Positions 1-6,852 of a stretch of 14,002 nt of DNA are shown here, in pieces. A model generated the notes under the pieces. The model had not been told where the DNA came from. It saw only the letters and a list, made by a program, of their open reading frames with translations, and did not search any database. This stretch comes from an uncultured Bacillota bacterium (GTDB lineage: Bacteria > Bacillota > Clostridia > Christensenellales > UBA1242), in the NCBI GenBank assembly GCA_900551705.1, contig URWY01000017.1:1-14002 (forward strand), in the 5' to 3' direction. Numbering within the stretch: position 1 is the first letter of the stretch; the number at the start of each line of letters is the position of its first letter. Position numbers and translations under genes: made by a program.

Positions 1-103
1 GGGTATGTCAAGCATTTTGAGGTGTTTTTTCGAAAATTTTCAAAAATTTTTAAAATTTTGTGGTATTCGCCACCTTTTTGCCACCTAAAAAGCCATTTTG
101 AAC

Positions 104-123
104 AAAAAAAGCAACAGTGTTGC
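104..123 (-). terminator. Small hairpin with T7 tail (distal terminator)
   Basis: On the minus strand GCAAC and GTTGC (5-bp stem, 3-nt loop, 111-123) are followed by seven T (104-110). The stem is short, so it is weak alone and may act as a backup to the stronger hairpins upstream of it on the minus strand. Confidence 0.4.
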
Positions 124-124
124 C

Positions 125-156
125 AAAAAAAACAACCTACCTTAAAAGATAGGTTG
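125..156 (-). terminator. Rho-independent terminator (minus strand)
   Basis: CAACCTA (133-139) pairs with TAGGTTG (150-156), with a few more pairs possible inside. On the minus strand the stem is followed at once by eight T (125-132). It is the second hairpin downstream of the gene ending at 261. Confidence 0.65.
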
Positions 157-201
157 CATAATTTGTTAGAAATTATTTTTTGCATTTTCAAATCACAAAG
201 A

Positions 202-214
202 GCAACAATGTTGC
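202..214. repeat. 13-bp palindrome, copy 2 (first copy at 111-123)
   Basis: GCAACAATGTTGC at 202-214 differs only in the centre base from GCAACAGTGTTGC at 111-123. In both, the palindrome sits next to a run of six or more A. This may be duplicated terminator material or a small protein-binding palindrome. Confidence 0.45.
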
Positions 215-241
215 AAAAAAATCATGCATTAAATGCATGAT
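215..241 (-). terminator. Rho-independent terminator of the 261-758 gene
   Basis: ATCATGCAT (221-229) and ATGCATGAT (233-241) form a perfect 9-bp stem with a 3-nt loop. On the minus strand it is followed by seven T (215-221). It lies about 20 bases past the stop codon of the minus-strand gene and is its primary terminator. Confidence 0.75.
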
Positions 242-260
242 TTTCTCGTAAAATTAAATT

Positions 261-758
261 CTACTTTCTGCCTTTTTTCTTTGCGTTTACTGGGAAAAAT
301 CCAAATAAGCCGGCAACAATTCCGCCAATAGCAAGAAGATATGCACCAACAGCAGGCGCAGATTCAACAGCAGTAAGTCTTGTGTTGAAAATAGTTGCTG
401 ATAATGAGCTGTCTTTTGCTAATACGCAAATTAACACAAAAGCAATTATTGCACAAATTACTGACATTGCGCTTGTTACCATTTTAACTCTATTGTCTCT
501 CATAACTCCGAAAAGTTGCATAGCAGTTAAAATTAATGTCAATCCTGCAAATATAACTGTCATAATTGCAAATGCCATACATGCTCTGGATAAATCGCTC
601 GCGTCACTGAAACTGTTGTTGTCGAACAATTTTGTTACATATTCAGTTCCTGTTACTTGTCCGACTGATTTCAAATATGCAATGCACATTCCTGTTACTG
701 CAAGAACAGTCCCAATCAAAACAATCGCTGACAAAATCCATTTTTTTGCATTTTTCAT
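261..758 (-). CDS. Four-helix membrane protein, unknown function
   Basis: The gene encodes 165 residues of a family I do not recognise. The sequence shows four hydrophobic helices at about 8-28, 60-84, 94-114 and 134-157. A roughly 30-residue polar loop follows helix 1, and the C-terminus is strongly basic (AKKKGRK). Basic residues at both ends suggest that both termini are cytoplasmic, giving a tetraspan topology. No catalytic or binding motif is visible. The ATG start is well supported by an AGGAGGG site a few bases upstream. It has its own promoter in the gap after the PBP gene and a terminator cluster just downstream, so it is probably transcribed alone. The neighbouring wall-synthesis gene is weak context for an envelope role, which is inference only. 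Confidence 0.85.
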   Translation of the reverse strand: MKNAKKWILSAIVLIGTVLAVTGMCIAYLKSVGQVTGTEYVTKLFDNNSFSDASDLSRACMAFAIMTVIFAGLTLILTAMQLFGVMRDNRVKMVTSAMSVICAIIAFVLICVLAKDSSLSATIFNTRLTAVESAPAVGAYLLAIGGIVAGLFGFFPVNAKKKGRK

Positions 759-787
759 ACTATCCCTCCTTATTAAATTTCATAAAA

Positions 788-815
788 ATTATAACCAATT
801 TTTAATCTTTTTCAA
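788..815 (-). promoter_or_regulatory. Sigma-A-type promoter for the 261-758 gene
   Basis: On the minus strand TTGAAA (815-810) and TATAAT (793-788) are separated by 16 bp. The predicted start lies near 781, which leaves a leader of about 22 nt containing the AGGAGGG site. Confidence 0.6.
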
Positions 816-852
816 AACAAAAGGAAGAATAATCTATACAAATTTTTTATAA

Positions 853-2757
853 CTATGTCGAATTAGTGATTAAATAAACATACTGAGCTTTATATAGCAG
901 TGTCTTTGGTGGCGGTAATTGTTCAATTATGAAGCCGCCGTCACCTTGAATTTCAAAGTTAAGACCTAATTTTTTAAGTTCAACACATGCGTCTGTTAAA
1001 CTTTTACCAACAAGATTTGGCATTTCAATGTTTCTTTCAAGTGGAACATATTTTGGATCGTCTGGTTGAATGTTTTTTTGTTGAATAATATCGGCAAAAA
1101 TTTCTTTTGCGTAAGGAGATGCAACTACGCTGCCGTAGTATGCTCCTGTTCCAGGTTCATCAACAACAATCAAAACAATGTATTCTGGGCTTGACGCTGG
1201 ATATGTTCCTATAAAACTTGAAACATAAGTGCCTGCGATTTTGCCGTCTTCATATTTTTGTGTTGTGCCTGTTTTACCGCCAATTTCATATCCTTCTAGG
1301 AAAGTATATTTTCCAGCTTTTGAAACTGTTTCTTCAAGCATATCATTGATAATATCGGAAACTTCTTTCGAAATAACTTGATCTATAATTGTTGGCGAAT
1401 TTTCTTCCAAAATTAGGCCGTCATCTGAATAAATTTTTGAGACCATGTATGGTTTTAAAAGTTTACCGCCATTTACGCAAGCAGCAATCGCTGTTATAAG
1501 TTGAAGCGGAGTCACAGCAATCGCTTGTCCGAACCCCATTCTAGCAAGGTCTACATTTTGAACATTGTCCTTGTTCATAATAATTCCGCCGGACTCGCCT
1601 AAAAAGTCGATTCCTGTTTTTTTGCCAAGACCAAATTTTTCAAAATATTCATACATGCGGTCAAGTCCCATTCTTAACGCCAAAGTTGTAAAAACAGTGT
1701 TGCATGAATTGCACAAGCCGTCTGTCAAGTCTTCGCTGCCATGTCCAACCGATTTCCAACATTTAATTTTTTGCCCATCAACTATATTGTATCCTGGGCA
1801 ATAGAAATGGTCAGTTAAATGTGCCACACCAGCACTTATAGCACTCGCCATTGTTAAAATTTTAAATGTCGAACCTGGCTCATATACGCTGACAATCGCC
1901 TGATTTTTCATCATTTCCATGAGAACCCCGACATCATCACGCGGAACATCGTTCAAATCAAAACTCGGCTTTGAACTGAGCGCCAAAATCTCGCCAGTGT
2001 TGGGGTCCATAACAATCGCAGTGGCACCTTTTGCTTTTTGTTCAATCATCAATTTTTCCAAAGTTCTCTCAATCGCGAGTTGTATATTGACATCAATAGT
2101 CATTTCAATATTAAAACCAGCAACAGAAGGGACATAAGAAGTTAAACTGTTATATATTTGCTTACCTTGCAAATCGCTTTGCACAAGCGAATAGCCAGGA
2201 ACACCTTTTAATATGTCGTTATAATATGCTTCCAAGCCCGCCTGTCCAACATTGTCAATCGTTGTAAAGCCAATAAGTTGCGTCATAAGATTGCCATAAG
2301 GATAATATCTGCTGTTGCTTTCAGAAAGATAAACTCCTGACAAACCAGAATTGTATATTTTAATTGCAGTTTCTTTCTCTACCTGCATTTTTATTAGCAC
2401 TTCACTAATATTTACATTGCTTACTTTTTCAAAAGTTTTCATGTAATCAAGTCCAAGAGTATCGGATAGGACTTTGGAAGTGTTGTTTACATCTTTAACT
2501 TCCCTTCCACGAACATATATATCATAAGTCGTATAAGAAATTGCAAGTGATGCACCATTTCTATCCTTGATTGTTCCGCGCTCAGCCGACACTGGCAAAT
2601 CTCTTGTCCATTGTTCGGTCGCCTTCATTTGAAGATAACCGCCATTTATAACCTGGACATAAACAAGTCGCAAACTAATTAGGCTCATTAAAACAGCCAA
2701 AATAATAACAACGGCAACAATTCTTTTTCTAAACTTATGCAAATTAAAAATATCCAT
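853..2757 (-). CDS. Class B penicillin-binding protein (SpoVD/FtsI type) with one PASTA domain
   Basis: This is a membrane-anchored transpeptidase that cross-links peptidoglycan. From the chosen start (634 aa) it has a short basic cytoplasmic tail, one membrane helix at about 14-32, a dimerisation/pedestal region with the RGxIxDRNG motif near 60-68, the transpeptidase domain, and one C-terminal PASTA repeat (about 578-632). The catalytic motifs are intact: STFK (nucleophile Ser296, Lys299), SCN (351-353) and KTGT (495-498). Length and the single PASTA match SpoVD-type proteins rather than PBP2x, which has two. Start choice: an ATG at 2769 has no ribosome binding site, whereas the ATG at 2757 has GGAG six bases upstream, so 2757 is preferred. 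It lies 45 nt behind a small bitopic protein and probably shares its promoter. A 12-bp hairpin covers the start region. Whether it serves division or sporulation cannot be told from the sequence. Confidence 0.95.
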   Translation of the reverse strand: MDIFNLHKFRKRIVAVVIILAVLMSLISLRLVYVQVINGGYLQMKATEQWTRDLPVSAERGTIKDRNGASLAISYTTYDIYVRGREVKDVNNTSKVLSDTLGLDYMKTFEKVSNVNISEVLIKMQVEKETAIKIYNSGLSGVYLSESNSRYYPYGNLMTQLIGFTTIDNVGQAGLEAYYNDILKGVPGYSLVQSDLQGKQIYNSLTSYVPSVAGFNIEMTIDVNIQLAIERTLEKLMIEQKAKGATAIVMDPNTGEILALSSKPSFDLNDVPRDDVGVLMEMMKNQAIVSVYEPGSTFKILTMASAISAGVAHLTDHFYCPGYNIVDGQKIKCWKSVGHGSEDLTDGLCNSCNTVFTTLALRMGLDRMYEYFEKFGLGKKTGIDFLGESGGIIMNKDNVQNVDLARMGFGQAIAVTPLQLITAIAACVNGGKLLKPYMVSKIYSDDGLILEENSPTIIDQVISKEVSDIINDMLEETVSKAGKYTFLEGYEIGGKTGTTQKYEDGKIAGTYVSSFIGTYPASSPEYIVLIVVDEPGTGAYYGSVVASPYAKEIFADIIQQKNIQPDDPKYVPLERNIEMPNLVGKSLTDACVELKKLGLNFEIQGDGGFIIEQLPPPKTLLYKAQYVYLITNST

Positions 2758-2778
2758 GAACTTCTCCATGGATATTTT
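2747..2778 (-). promoter_or_regulatory. Perfect 12-bp hairpin over the PBP start site
   Basis: AAAATATCCATG (2747-2758) is the exact reverse complement of CATGGATATTTT (2767-2778), with an 8-base loop. In the mRNA the GGAG ribosome binding site sits at the loop and closing pair, and the preferred ATG (2757-2755) lies in the stem. It could modulate translation initiation. The stem is mostly A/T, so its stability is moderate. Confidence 0.5.
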
Positions 2779-2802
2779 ATTATTAAAAACTATGAAAAAT
2801 GA

Positions 2803-3078
2803 TTAAAAATCTAAGCCAACAATGTCTTCATGTTTGACTTTATATTGTTCACGCATTGCAATATATTGGCTGTCTAGCGCATTCATTTGCCTGTTTTTAG
2901 CATCATACTCTAAAAAATCTGATGGGAAAATAGTGTTGCTTAAAGCAGCAATAATAAGAAGTTTAGTCGACACTCCTACTGCAACAATAAAGTTTGATAT
3001 TAAATGTTGTTTGTCATTAACTTTTGTTAACATTTTATTTGCTGGATAATCTTTTCTAAAATCTTTTTCTGTATACAT
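2803..3078 (-). CDS. Small bitopic membrane protein upstream of the PBP, possibly FtsL-like
   Basis: This 91-residue protein is not a family I recognise from sequence. It has a charged N-terminus of about 25 residues, one hydrophobic segment at about 28-52 and a polar C-terminal tail. The tail shows heptad spacing of larger or hydrophobic residues (Y58, M65, L68, Y72, M75, Y79), compatible with a short coiled coil. This layout, and the position immediately upstream of a class B PBP, resemble FtsL, which pairs with such PBPs in the divisome. Against this, a lysine (K39) interrupts the hydrophobic stretch and no cell-wall cluster genes flank it. The ATG is supported by AAGGAG eight bases upstream and by a strong promoter. 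FtsL-like function is a hypothesis from layout and context; other small envelope proteins fit too. Confidence 0.75.
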   Translation of the reverse strand: MYTEKDFRKDYPANKMLTKVNDKQHLISNFIVAVGVSTKLLIIAALSNTIFPSDFLEYDAKNRQMNALDSQYIAMREQYKVKHEDIVGLDF

Positions 3079-3103
3079 AATTTATTCTCCTTAACTATTT
3101 TGC

Positions 3104-3132
3104 ATTTTAACATTGTTTCAAAGTGATGTCAA
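3104..3132 (-). promoter_or_regulatory. Strong sigma-A promoter for the small protein-PBP operon
   Basis: On the minus strand TTGACA (3132-3127), a 17-bp spacer and TAAAAT (3109-3104) are preceded by TG, giving an extended -10 of TGTTAAAAT. The predicted start lies near 3097, which leaves a leader of about 19 nt with an AAGGAG site. Confidence 0.8.
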
Positions 3133-3162
3133 TAGTGACTTTTAAAAAATTTAGATTTAACT

Positions 3163-3190
3163 TTGACATTTTGCTCATTATATATATAAT
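3163..3190 (+). promoter_or_regulatory. Promoter of CPBP protease 1, predicted leaderless transcript
   Basis: TTGACA (3163-3168) and TATAAT (3185-3190) have a 16-bp spacer. Only eight bases separate the -10 box from the ATG at 3199, so the transcript should begin at or within a base or two of the start codon. No Shine-Dalgarno sequence is present upstream. Confidence 0.7.
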
Positions 3191-3198
3191 ATTAATAA

Positions 3199-4176
3199 AT
3201 GACAGAAGAATTAACTATTGATAAATTAAAATATGATGACAAAGACGCCGGTTGGGGCTATCTTTTTGCTGTCTTAGTTCCTTTGATTTTTCAATTAATT
3301 GTAAGCATAATTTTAACGATTATTTCTACAAAACAAGGAACAACACCAATTGAATTATTAAAAATAAATTATGTGGCAGCAATTTATTACACATTAAATG
3401 GGCTAACATTTTTTGCTTTATTTTGTTTTTTTAATAAATTCAGAAAAAAACGCGCATTTGTTTGTGCAAAAATTGATTTTAAAATTGGTTGGAAAAATAT
3501 ATTAATTATTATTGCACTTTCAATTATCGTTTTATTTGGGTTTAATTATTTTATTAATTTATTATCATATTTAATGCAACTTTGCGGATATAACCCAGAC
3601 GCAAGTTTGCCATTGCCATTAGATAATGTCGGCTGGCTTTTTATTAACTTGTTTATTCTTGCTCTTGTGCCAGCAATTTGCGAAGAGTTGATTTATCGTG
3701 GCATAATTATGAATGGGCTTAGAAAATTTGGTAATATAACCGCAATCTTCTTATCCGCCGCAATTTTCGCAGTTGCTCATGGTTCAGCAATGCAAACAAT
3801 TTATCAATTCATACTTGGCGTTGTTCTTGGCTATATAGTTGTCAAAACCGGCTCACTAGTTGCATCAATGCTCTTCCACTTTTTGAATAACGCAATGGTT
3901 TTGGTTGTAAACTATATATTGAATGTAACTCAAAACGAAACTTTTGCATCAATTTTAGGAACAGAAACTTGGACAGCGTTTGATATAATTTTTGCTATCT
4001 GCATGGCGATTTCAACAACTGGCGCTGTAATACTTCTCGTTTCTTTCTTAAAAAGCAATAAAAAAGAATTATTATATGAAAAAACAAATGAGAAACTAAA
4101 TCCAACAGCAAAAATATTGTTTATAATTTCCGCTGTGATTTCAATCATAATTTGGTGCGTTGGAACATTTGTATAA
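3199..4176 (+). CDS. CPBP family intramembrane metalloprotease (first of a tandem pair)
   Basis: This 325-residue polytopic membrane protein belongs to the CAAX protease/bacteriocin-processing (CPBP, Abi) family. About eight hydrophobic segments are visible (near 20-43, 57-78, 100-124, 144-161, 180-195, 202-240, 262-284 and 304-324). The family motifs are complete and ordered: EExxxR (E162, E163, R167, within EELIYRG), FxxxH (F190, H194) and HxxxN (H227, N231). These are the glutamates and histidines that form the membrane-embedded active site. Members process prenylated or secreted peptides or give immunity to bacteriocins; the substrate here is unknown. The ATG lies 8 bases after the -10 box and has no ribosome binding site. 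A second CPBP gene starts 15 bases downstream, so the two are likely one transcript. Confidence 0.93.
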   Translation: MTEELTIDKLKYDDKDAGWGYLFAVLVPLIFQLIVSIILTIISTKQGTTPIELLKINYVAAIYYTLNGLTFFALFCFFNKFRKKRAFVCAKIDFKIGWKNILIIIALSIIVLFGFNYFINLLSYLMQLCGYNPDASLPLPLDNVGWLFINLFILALVPAICEELIYRGIIMNGLRKFGNITAIFLSAAIFAVAHGSAMQTIYQFILGVVLGYIVVKTGSLVASMLFHFLNNAMVLVVNYILNVTQNETFASILGTETWTAFDIIFAICMAISTTGAVILLVSFLKSNKKELLYEKTNEKLNPTAKILFIISAVISIIIWCVGTFV

Positions 4177-4191
4177 TTAGGTGGTATTTTC

Positions 4192-5322
4192 GTGAAAAAA
4201 AGAAGTGATATATTTAATGTTAATTTAACTTATTTCATCATGATGCTTTTGTTTGTTGGAATAAGAATTTTATCAAGCAGCGGAGTTTTAAATTCTATGG
4301 GCGAAACTGCAAGTTATATTTTAAACGCTGTAATTCAAATTGTTATTATGCTTTTACTTCCACTTATTATGATAAGTTTGCTTAGAAAAAGAAAAATCGG
4401 ACAAACGCTTGAAGATTGCAGCCTTAAAACAATCTCATTTAAAGAAGTATTAATTTCAATCGCAATCGGCATCGTTGTATTTATCTTAAACATCATTTTA
4501 TCAACAATAATTTCGTTTATATTTTCATTAATCGGCTACTCTTCTGGTTCAAGCGGCTCAGCCGTTTACACAGAGCCAACTGTTGCAAACTTGATACTCA
4601 GTTTACTTATGACCGCAGTTCTCCCAGCATTCTGTGAAGAATTTGCGCACCGAGGAATGTTGCTTTCCGGCTATAAAGTTTTGGGATTTAAAAAAGCAGT
4701 TTTATATTCCGCCTTGCTCTTTGGACTTATCCACTTAAATATAAATCAATTCTTTTTCGCAACCCTTGTTGGAGTTGTCCTTGCAACAGTAACACTCTTT
4801 TCAAGAAGCATAATTCCTGCAATGATAATTCACTTTATGAACAACGGAATAAGCGTATATTTGGAATTTTCTATGGCTAAAAAACTTCCACTTGGTATTT
4901 TTTACAGCAACACACTTAACGCATTATTTTCGTCAAATTTCTTACTAACCTTCTTGTTCATGCTTGTATTTATTCCAACATTAATCTATTTACTACTTAT
5001 TTTAATTAAACAATTTTTAAAAATTAACGCTCAAAAATCTTTGCAAAACTACATGAACAAAATGGCAATCAATGAACTCAGAAAAGAAACGCTCGGAGAT
5101 ATTGCCCAAGACGAATCGCCAGAATTAATTCAATTTAATGAAGCATTAAAAAACAAACCTTTCTCGACTACGGCAATGAAAATTGAAATTCCTTACGAAA
5201 TTTTAGGTTTCTACATGAGCCCAGCCATGAAAGCATCGCAAACAGATAATTTGTTCTTATACGCAACAATCGTTCTAGGTTCACTAATCACACTATTTAC
5301 ATTTGTTTGGGGAATTATATAA
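4192..5322 (+). CDS. CPBP family intramembrane metalloprotease (second of the pair), GTG start
   Basis: This is a second CPBP-type membrane protease of 376 residues. It carries EExxxR (E149, E150, R154), FxxxH (F177, H181) and HxxxN (H214, N218) in membrane-embedded segments. It differs from its neighbour in having a longer C-terminal region: after a helix at about 248-273 comes a polar, probably cytoplasmic stretch of roughly 80 residues, then a last helix at 355-375. The two proteins are clearly diverged, so this is an old duplication or independent recruitment. The start is GTG, chosen because AGGTGG lies eight bases before it; the preceding stop is 15 bases away. It ends at a bidirectional terminator that begins inside its stop codon. 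The substrate is unknown; the tail could be regulatory, which is inference. Confidence 0.92.
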   Translation: MKKRSDIFNVNLTYFIMMLLFVGIRILSSSGVLNSMGETASYILNAVIQIVIMLLLPLIMISLLRKRKIGQTLEDCSLKTISFKEVLISIAIGIVVFILNIILSTIISFIFSLIGYSSGSSGSAVYTEPTVANLILSLLMTAVLPAFCEEFAHRGMLLSGYKVLGFKKAVLYSALLFGLIHLNINQFFFATLVGVVLATVTLFSRSIIPAMIIHFMNNGISVYLEFSMAKKLPLGIFYSNTLNALFSSNFLLTFLFMLVFIPTLIYLLLILIKQFLKINAQKSLQNYMNKMAINELRKETLGDIAQDESPELIQFNEALKNKPFSTTAMKIEIPYEILGFYMSPAMKASQTDNLFLYATIVLGSLITLFTFVWGII

Positions 5323-5348
5323 AAAACATCTCAATTGAGATGTTTTTT
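5321..5348. terminator. Bidirectional terminator shared by convergent genes
   Basis: This is a perfect 28-bp palindrome: an A6 run, ACATCTCAATTGAGATGT as the core, then a T run. It works on both strands. Its first bases overlap the TAA of the plus-strand CPBP gene and its last base overlaps the TAA of the minus-strand LURP-one gene. Confidence 0.9.
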
Positions 5349-5824
5349 TATTTTCTGATTCTATCATTAACATTATCAATTGCAATGACCATAGCAACAA
5401 CAAAAGCAGGGTCTTCGTTATCTTCAATTTCCACTTCGTAACAATCCGCAAGTGTTAATATTGGATTTCTAACTGTTCCAACTTTCTCGCCATTTTTCAC
5501 AACAGAATAGCCAGACACTCCCCAACCATCAAGCGTAATTTGGTCGCCATATCCCACAACATCATATCCAGGTTTCAAAAAGCGATTTTTAACTTTTGCA
5601 ACTTTTTGTTTTTCCGAGTTGAGAATAAAAGTTGAGTGAATAAAGAAATGGAAAAATTTGTTTTTAACAATGTATAAAAGATTATCGTTCATATCAAAAA
5701 TCTTTTTCTTTCTTGTTAAACTAAAAAATTTTCCTTTAACCTTATAAATGTCATTACCATTTTCATCTTTAACAGTAGAACTGCCCTTTAATGAAAACAA
5801 CTTGTTTTTTACATAAAATTTCAT
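5348..5824 (-). CDS. LURP-one-related / YxjI family protein
   Basis: This 158-residue protein has the tubby-like beta-barrel signature of LURP-one-related proteins (bacterial YxjI type). It contains successive short strands of the form 'V.D..G...Y.VKGKFFS', 'KKIFDMNDNLLYIVKNKFF', 'K.K.VAKVKNRFL' and a C-terminal hydrophobic segment (about 138-150) that forms the central helix of the fold. No signal peptide or clear membrane helix precedes the barrel, so it is probably cytoplasmic or at the inner membrane face. The family is related to phospholipid scramblases, but its bacterial role is not established. The ATG is supported by AGGAGGG, which fills the 12-base gap after the upstream gene. It is the last gene of a three-gene minus-strand unit with two membrane proteins, suggesting a shared membrane-associated function. 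Confidence 0.85.
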   Translation of the reverse strand: MKFYVKNKLFSLKGSSTVKDENGNDIYKVKGKFFSLTRKKKIFDMNDNLLYIVKNKFFHFFIHSTFILNSEKQKVAKVKNRFLKPGYDVVGYGDQITLDGWGVSGYSVVKNGEKVGTVRNPILTLADCYEVEIEDNEDPAFVVAMVIAIDNVNDRIRK

Positions 5825-5836
5825 ATTTCCCTCCTA

Positions 5837-6346
5837 TTATTTAAATACAAAAAACAATGTTAGCGAAAGCGCTATAACCAACAAAACCCAACCAATCAAT
5901 TGCGAAACTATAAGCCACTTTTTTCTTTTTTTCGCTTTTTCATCAATTGAACTTTCGTTAATTTCTTCTTCAATATTCAACTCGCTTACAACTTCAACTG
6001 CCTTGCCATTATTTTTTAAATTGCAAAATTTCAAAGTTAAATTATTTTCGCCATCGGTCAAATTGACTTTTGCTTGATATTCCAACTTATAACACGCCTT
6101 TGGAAGCCTAGGGTTCAAAAGTCCAAACAATGATACAATGAAATACAGCATTTGCACCAACCACCAGCAACGACCATTTATTTCCAAAATATTTTTAACG
6201 CTTACATTTGCGCAATCATTTTCTGTTTGATGTTTTATTTCAATATTTCCGTCTTTATTTCTTTTATAATCAACTGCCTTGCCATCAATTTCAATTAATG
6301 GATTTAATTCTAACCCGCCTTGAATTTTCAAATTTAATGTTTTCAT
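5837..6346 (-). CDS. Unrecognised membrane protein with beta-rich region and C-terminal anchor
   Basis: This 169-residue protein is not a family I recognise. The N-terminal 55 residues look beta-rich (alternating hydrophobics around 'IEIDGKAVDY'). A hydrophobic stretch follows at 61-78 that could be a membrane or re-entrant helix, then a second beta-like region (80-122), an acidic linker (124-137), a basic cluster (KKRKK, 139-143) and a C-terminal membrane helix (144-167). The positive cluster before the helix suggests that the bulk of the protein faces the cytoplasm. The start is the ATG at 6346: its A is also the last base of the upstream gene's TGA, and GGAGGT lies nine bases upstream, so translation is probably coupled. 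A TTG three bases earlier is in frame but unnecessary. It is followed 12 bases later by the LURP-one gene. Confidence 0.8.
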   Translation of the reverse strand: MKTLNLKIQGGLELNPLIEIDGKAVDYKRNKDGNIEIKHQTENDCANVSVKNILEINGRCWWLVQMLYFIVSLFGLLNPRLPKACYKLEYQAKVNLTDGENNLTLKFCNLKNNGKAVEVVSELNIEEEINESSIDEKAKKRKKWLIVSQLIGWVLLVIALSLTLFFVFK

Positions 6347-6777
6347 CAATTAACACCTCCGCTAAGTAAGAATACAAGCCCAACAATTAATGAAAGCCCA
6401 AGTATAATTGATGAAACAACAATTTTGGCAACCGAGCGCTTTTCTTTTTGAATGCTCAAAAATATAATTGACAAAACGGAAGCACCAATTGTAATTCCAA
6501 AAATATAAGGAAACGCAATATACATTTTTGTAATAACAGTTATTAATTTTTCGCCATTGTTAAACAATCCAGAAATAAATCCAGGCGAAGTGAGAAACAC
6601 TAAGCCGCAAGTGCAAATGATTGAGAAAAATGCAATAAAAACGGCTAGGACAAAATATAATGCTGACAGCATTGATCCTAGCCAAATAAGCGTCATTAAA
6701 ACCAGCCCAACAACTGAATAATTGAACATGATTTTCCCAAAATGCAATTGATATAAACTATTGTATTTTTTCTTCAT
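6346..6777 (-). CDS. Polytopic membrane protein, unknown function
   Basis: From the start chosen here (143 aa) the protein has four hydrophobic segments at about 18-36, 38-62, 84-108 and 117-139 and little else; I do not recognise a family. The frame is open to another ATG at 6825 (159 aa), but that start has no ribosome binding site. A possible promoter (-10 TATACT at 6801-6796) also lies downstream of it, which would leave only the ATG at 6777 in the message, so I prefer 6777. Neither start has a strong Shine-Dalgarno sequence, so this choice is moderate. The TGA stop overlaps the ATG of the next gene, indicating tight translational coupling. It is first in an operon with a C-terminally anchored protein and a LURP-one protein. 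Confidence 0.75.
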   Translation of the reverse strand: MKKKYNSLYQLHFGKIMFNYSVVGLVLMTLIWLGSMLSALYFVLAVFIAFFSIICTCGLVFLTSPGFISGLFNNGEKLITVITKMYIAFPYIFGITIGASVLSIIFLSIQKEKRSVAKIVVSSIILGLSLIVGLVFLLSGGVN

Positions 6778-6795
6778 CGCTTTTACTATATGTTT

Positions 6796-6825
6796 AGTAT
6801 ATAATAAAAAAACATAATTTAACAA
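6796..6825 (-). promoter_or_regulatory. Weak candidate promoter for the 6777-5348 operon
   Basis: On the minus strand TTGTTA (6825-6820) and TATACT (6801-6796) have an 18-bp spacer. The hexamers are imperfect and the spacer is at the upper limit. If correct, the leader before the ATG at 6777 is only about 12 nt. Confidence 0.4.
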
Positions 6826-6852
6826 ATAAAATCACTAAAAAACTGAAATTTC

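Larger units (their letters stand above)
1..260. other. Gene-free A/T-rich intergenic tail
   Basis: I see no convincing gene here. The left part (about 27-58) is runs of A and T arranged as near-palindromes. At 60-73 GTGG and CCAC flank TATTCG, and GCCACC occurs twice (from 69 and from 80). From 104 onward the region carries three hairpins, each followed on the minus strand by a T run, and two near-identical 13-bp palindromes. The simplest reading is the 3' untranslated and termination zone of the minus-strand gene that ends at 261. The function of the first 100 bases is unknown. Confidence 0.6.

Noticed and set aside
22..240. 72-residue open frame on the plus strand
   Set aside because: It is composed of A/T-run and hairpin sequence, lacks a ribosome binding site, and runs through three minus-strand terminators. 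It is not a gene.
382..852. 156-residue open frame on the plus strand
   Set aside because: It lies opposite the well-supported membrane protein and its promoter, with no ribosome binding site. It is a complementary-strand shadow.
2747..2778. Rho-independent terminator
   Set aside because: On the minus strand it would end transcription at the start of an intact PBP gene, and no plus-strand gene ends there. The stem is also A/T-rich. A translational role fits better.
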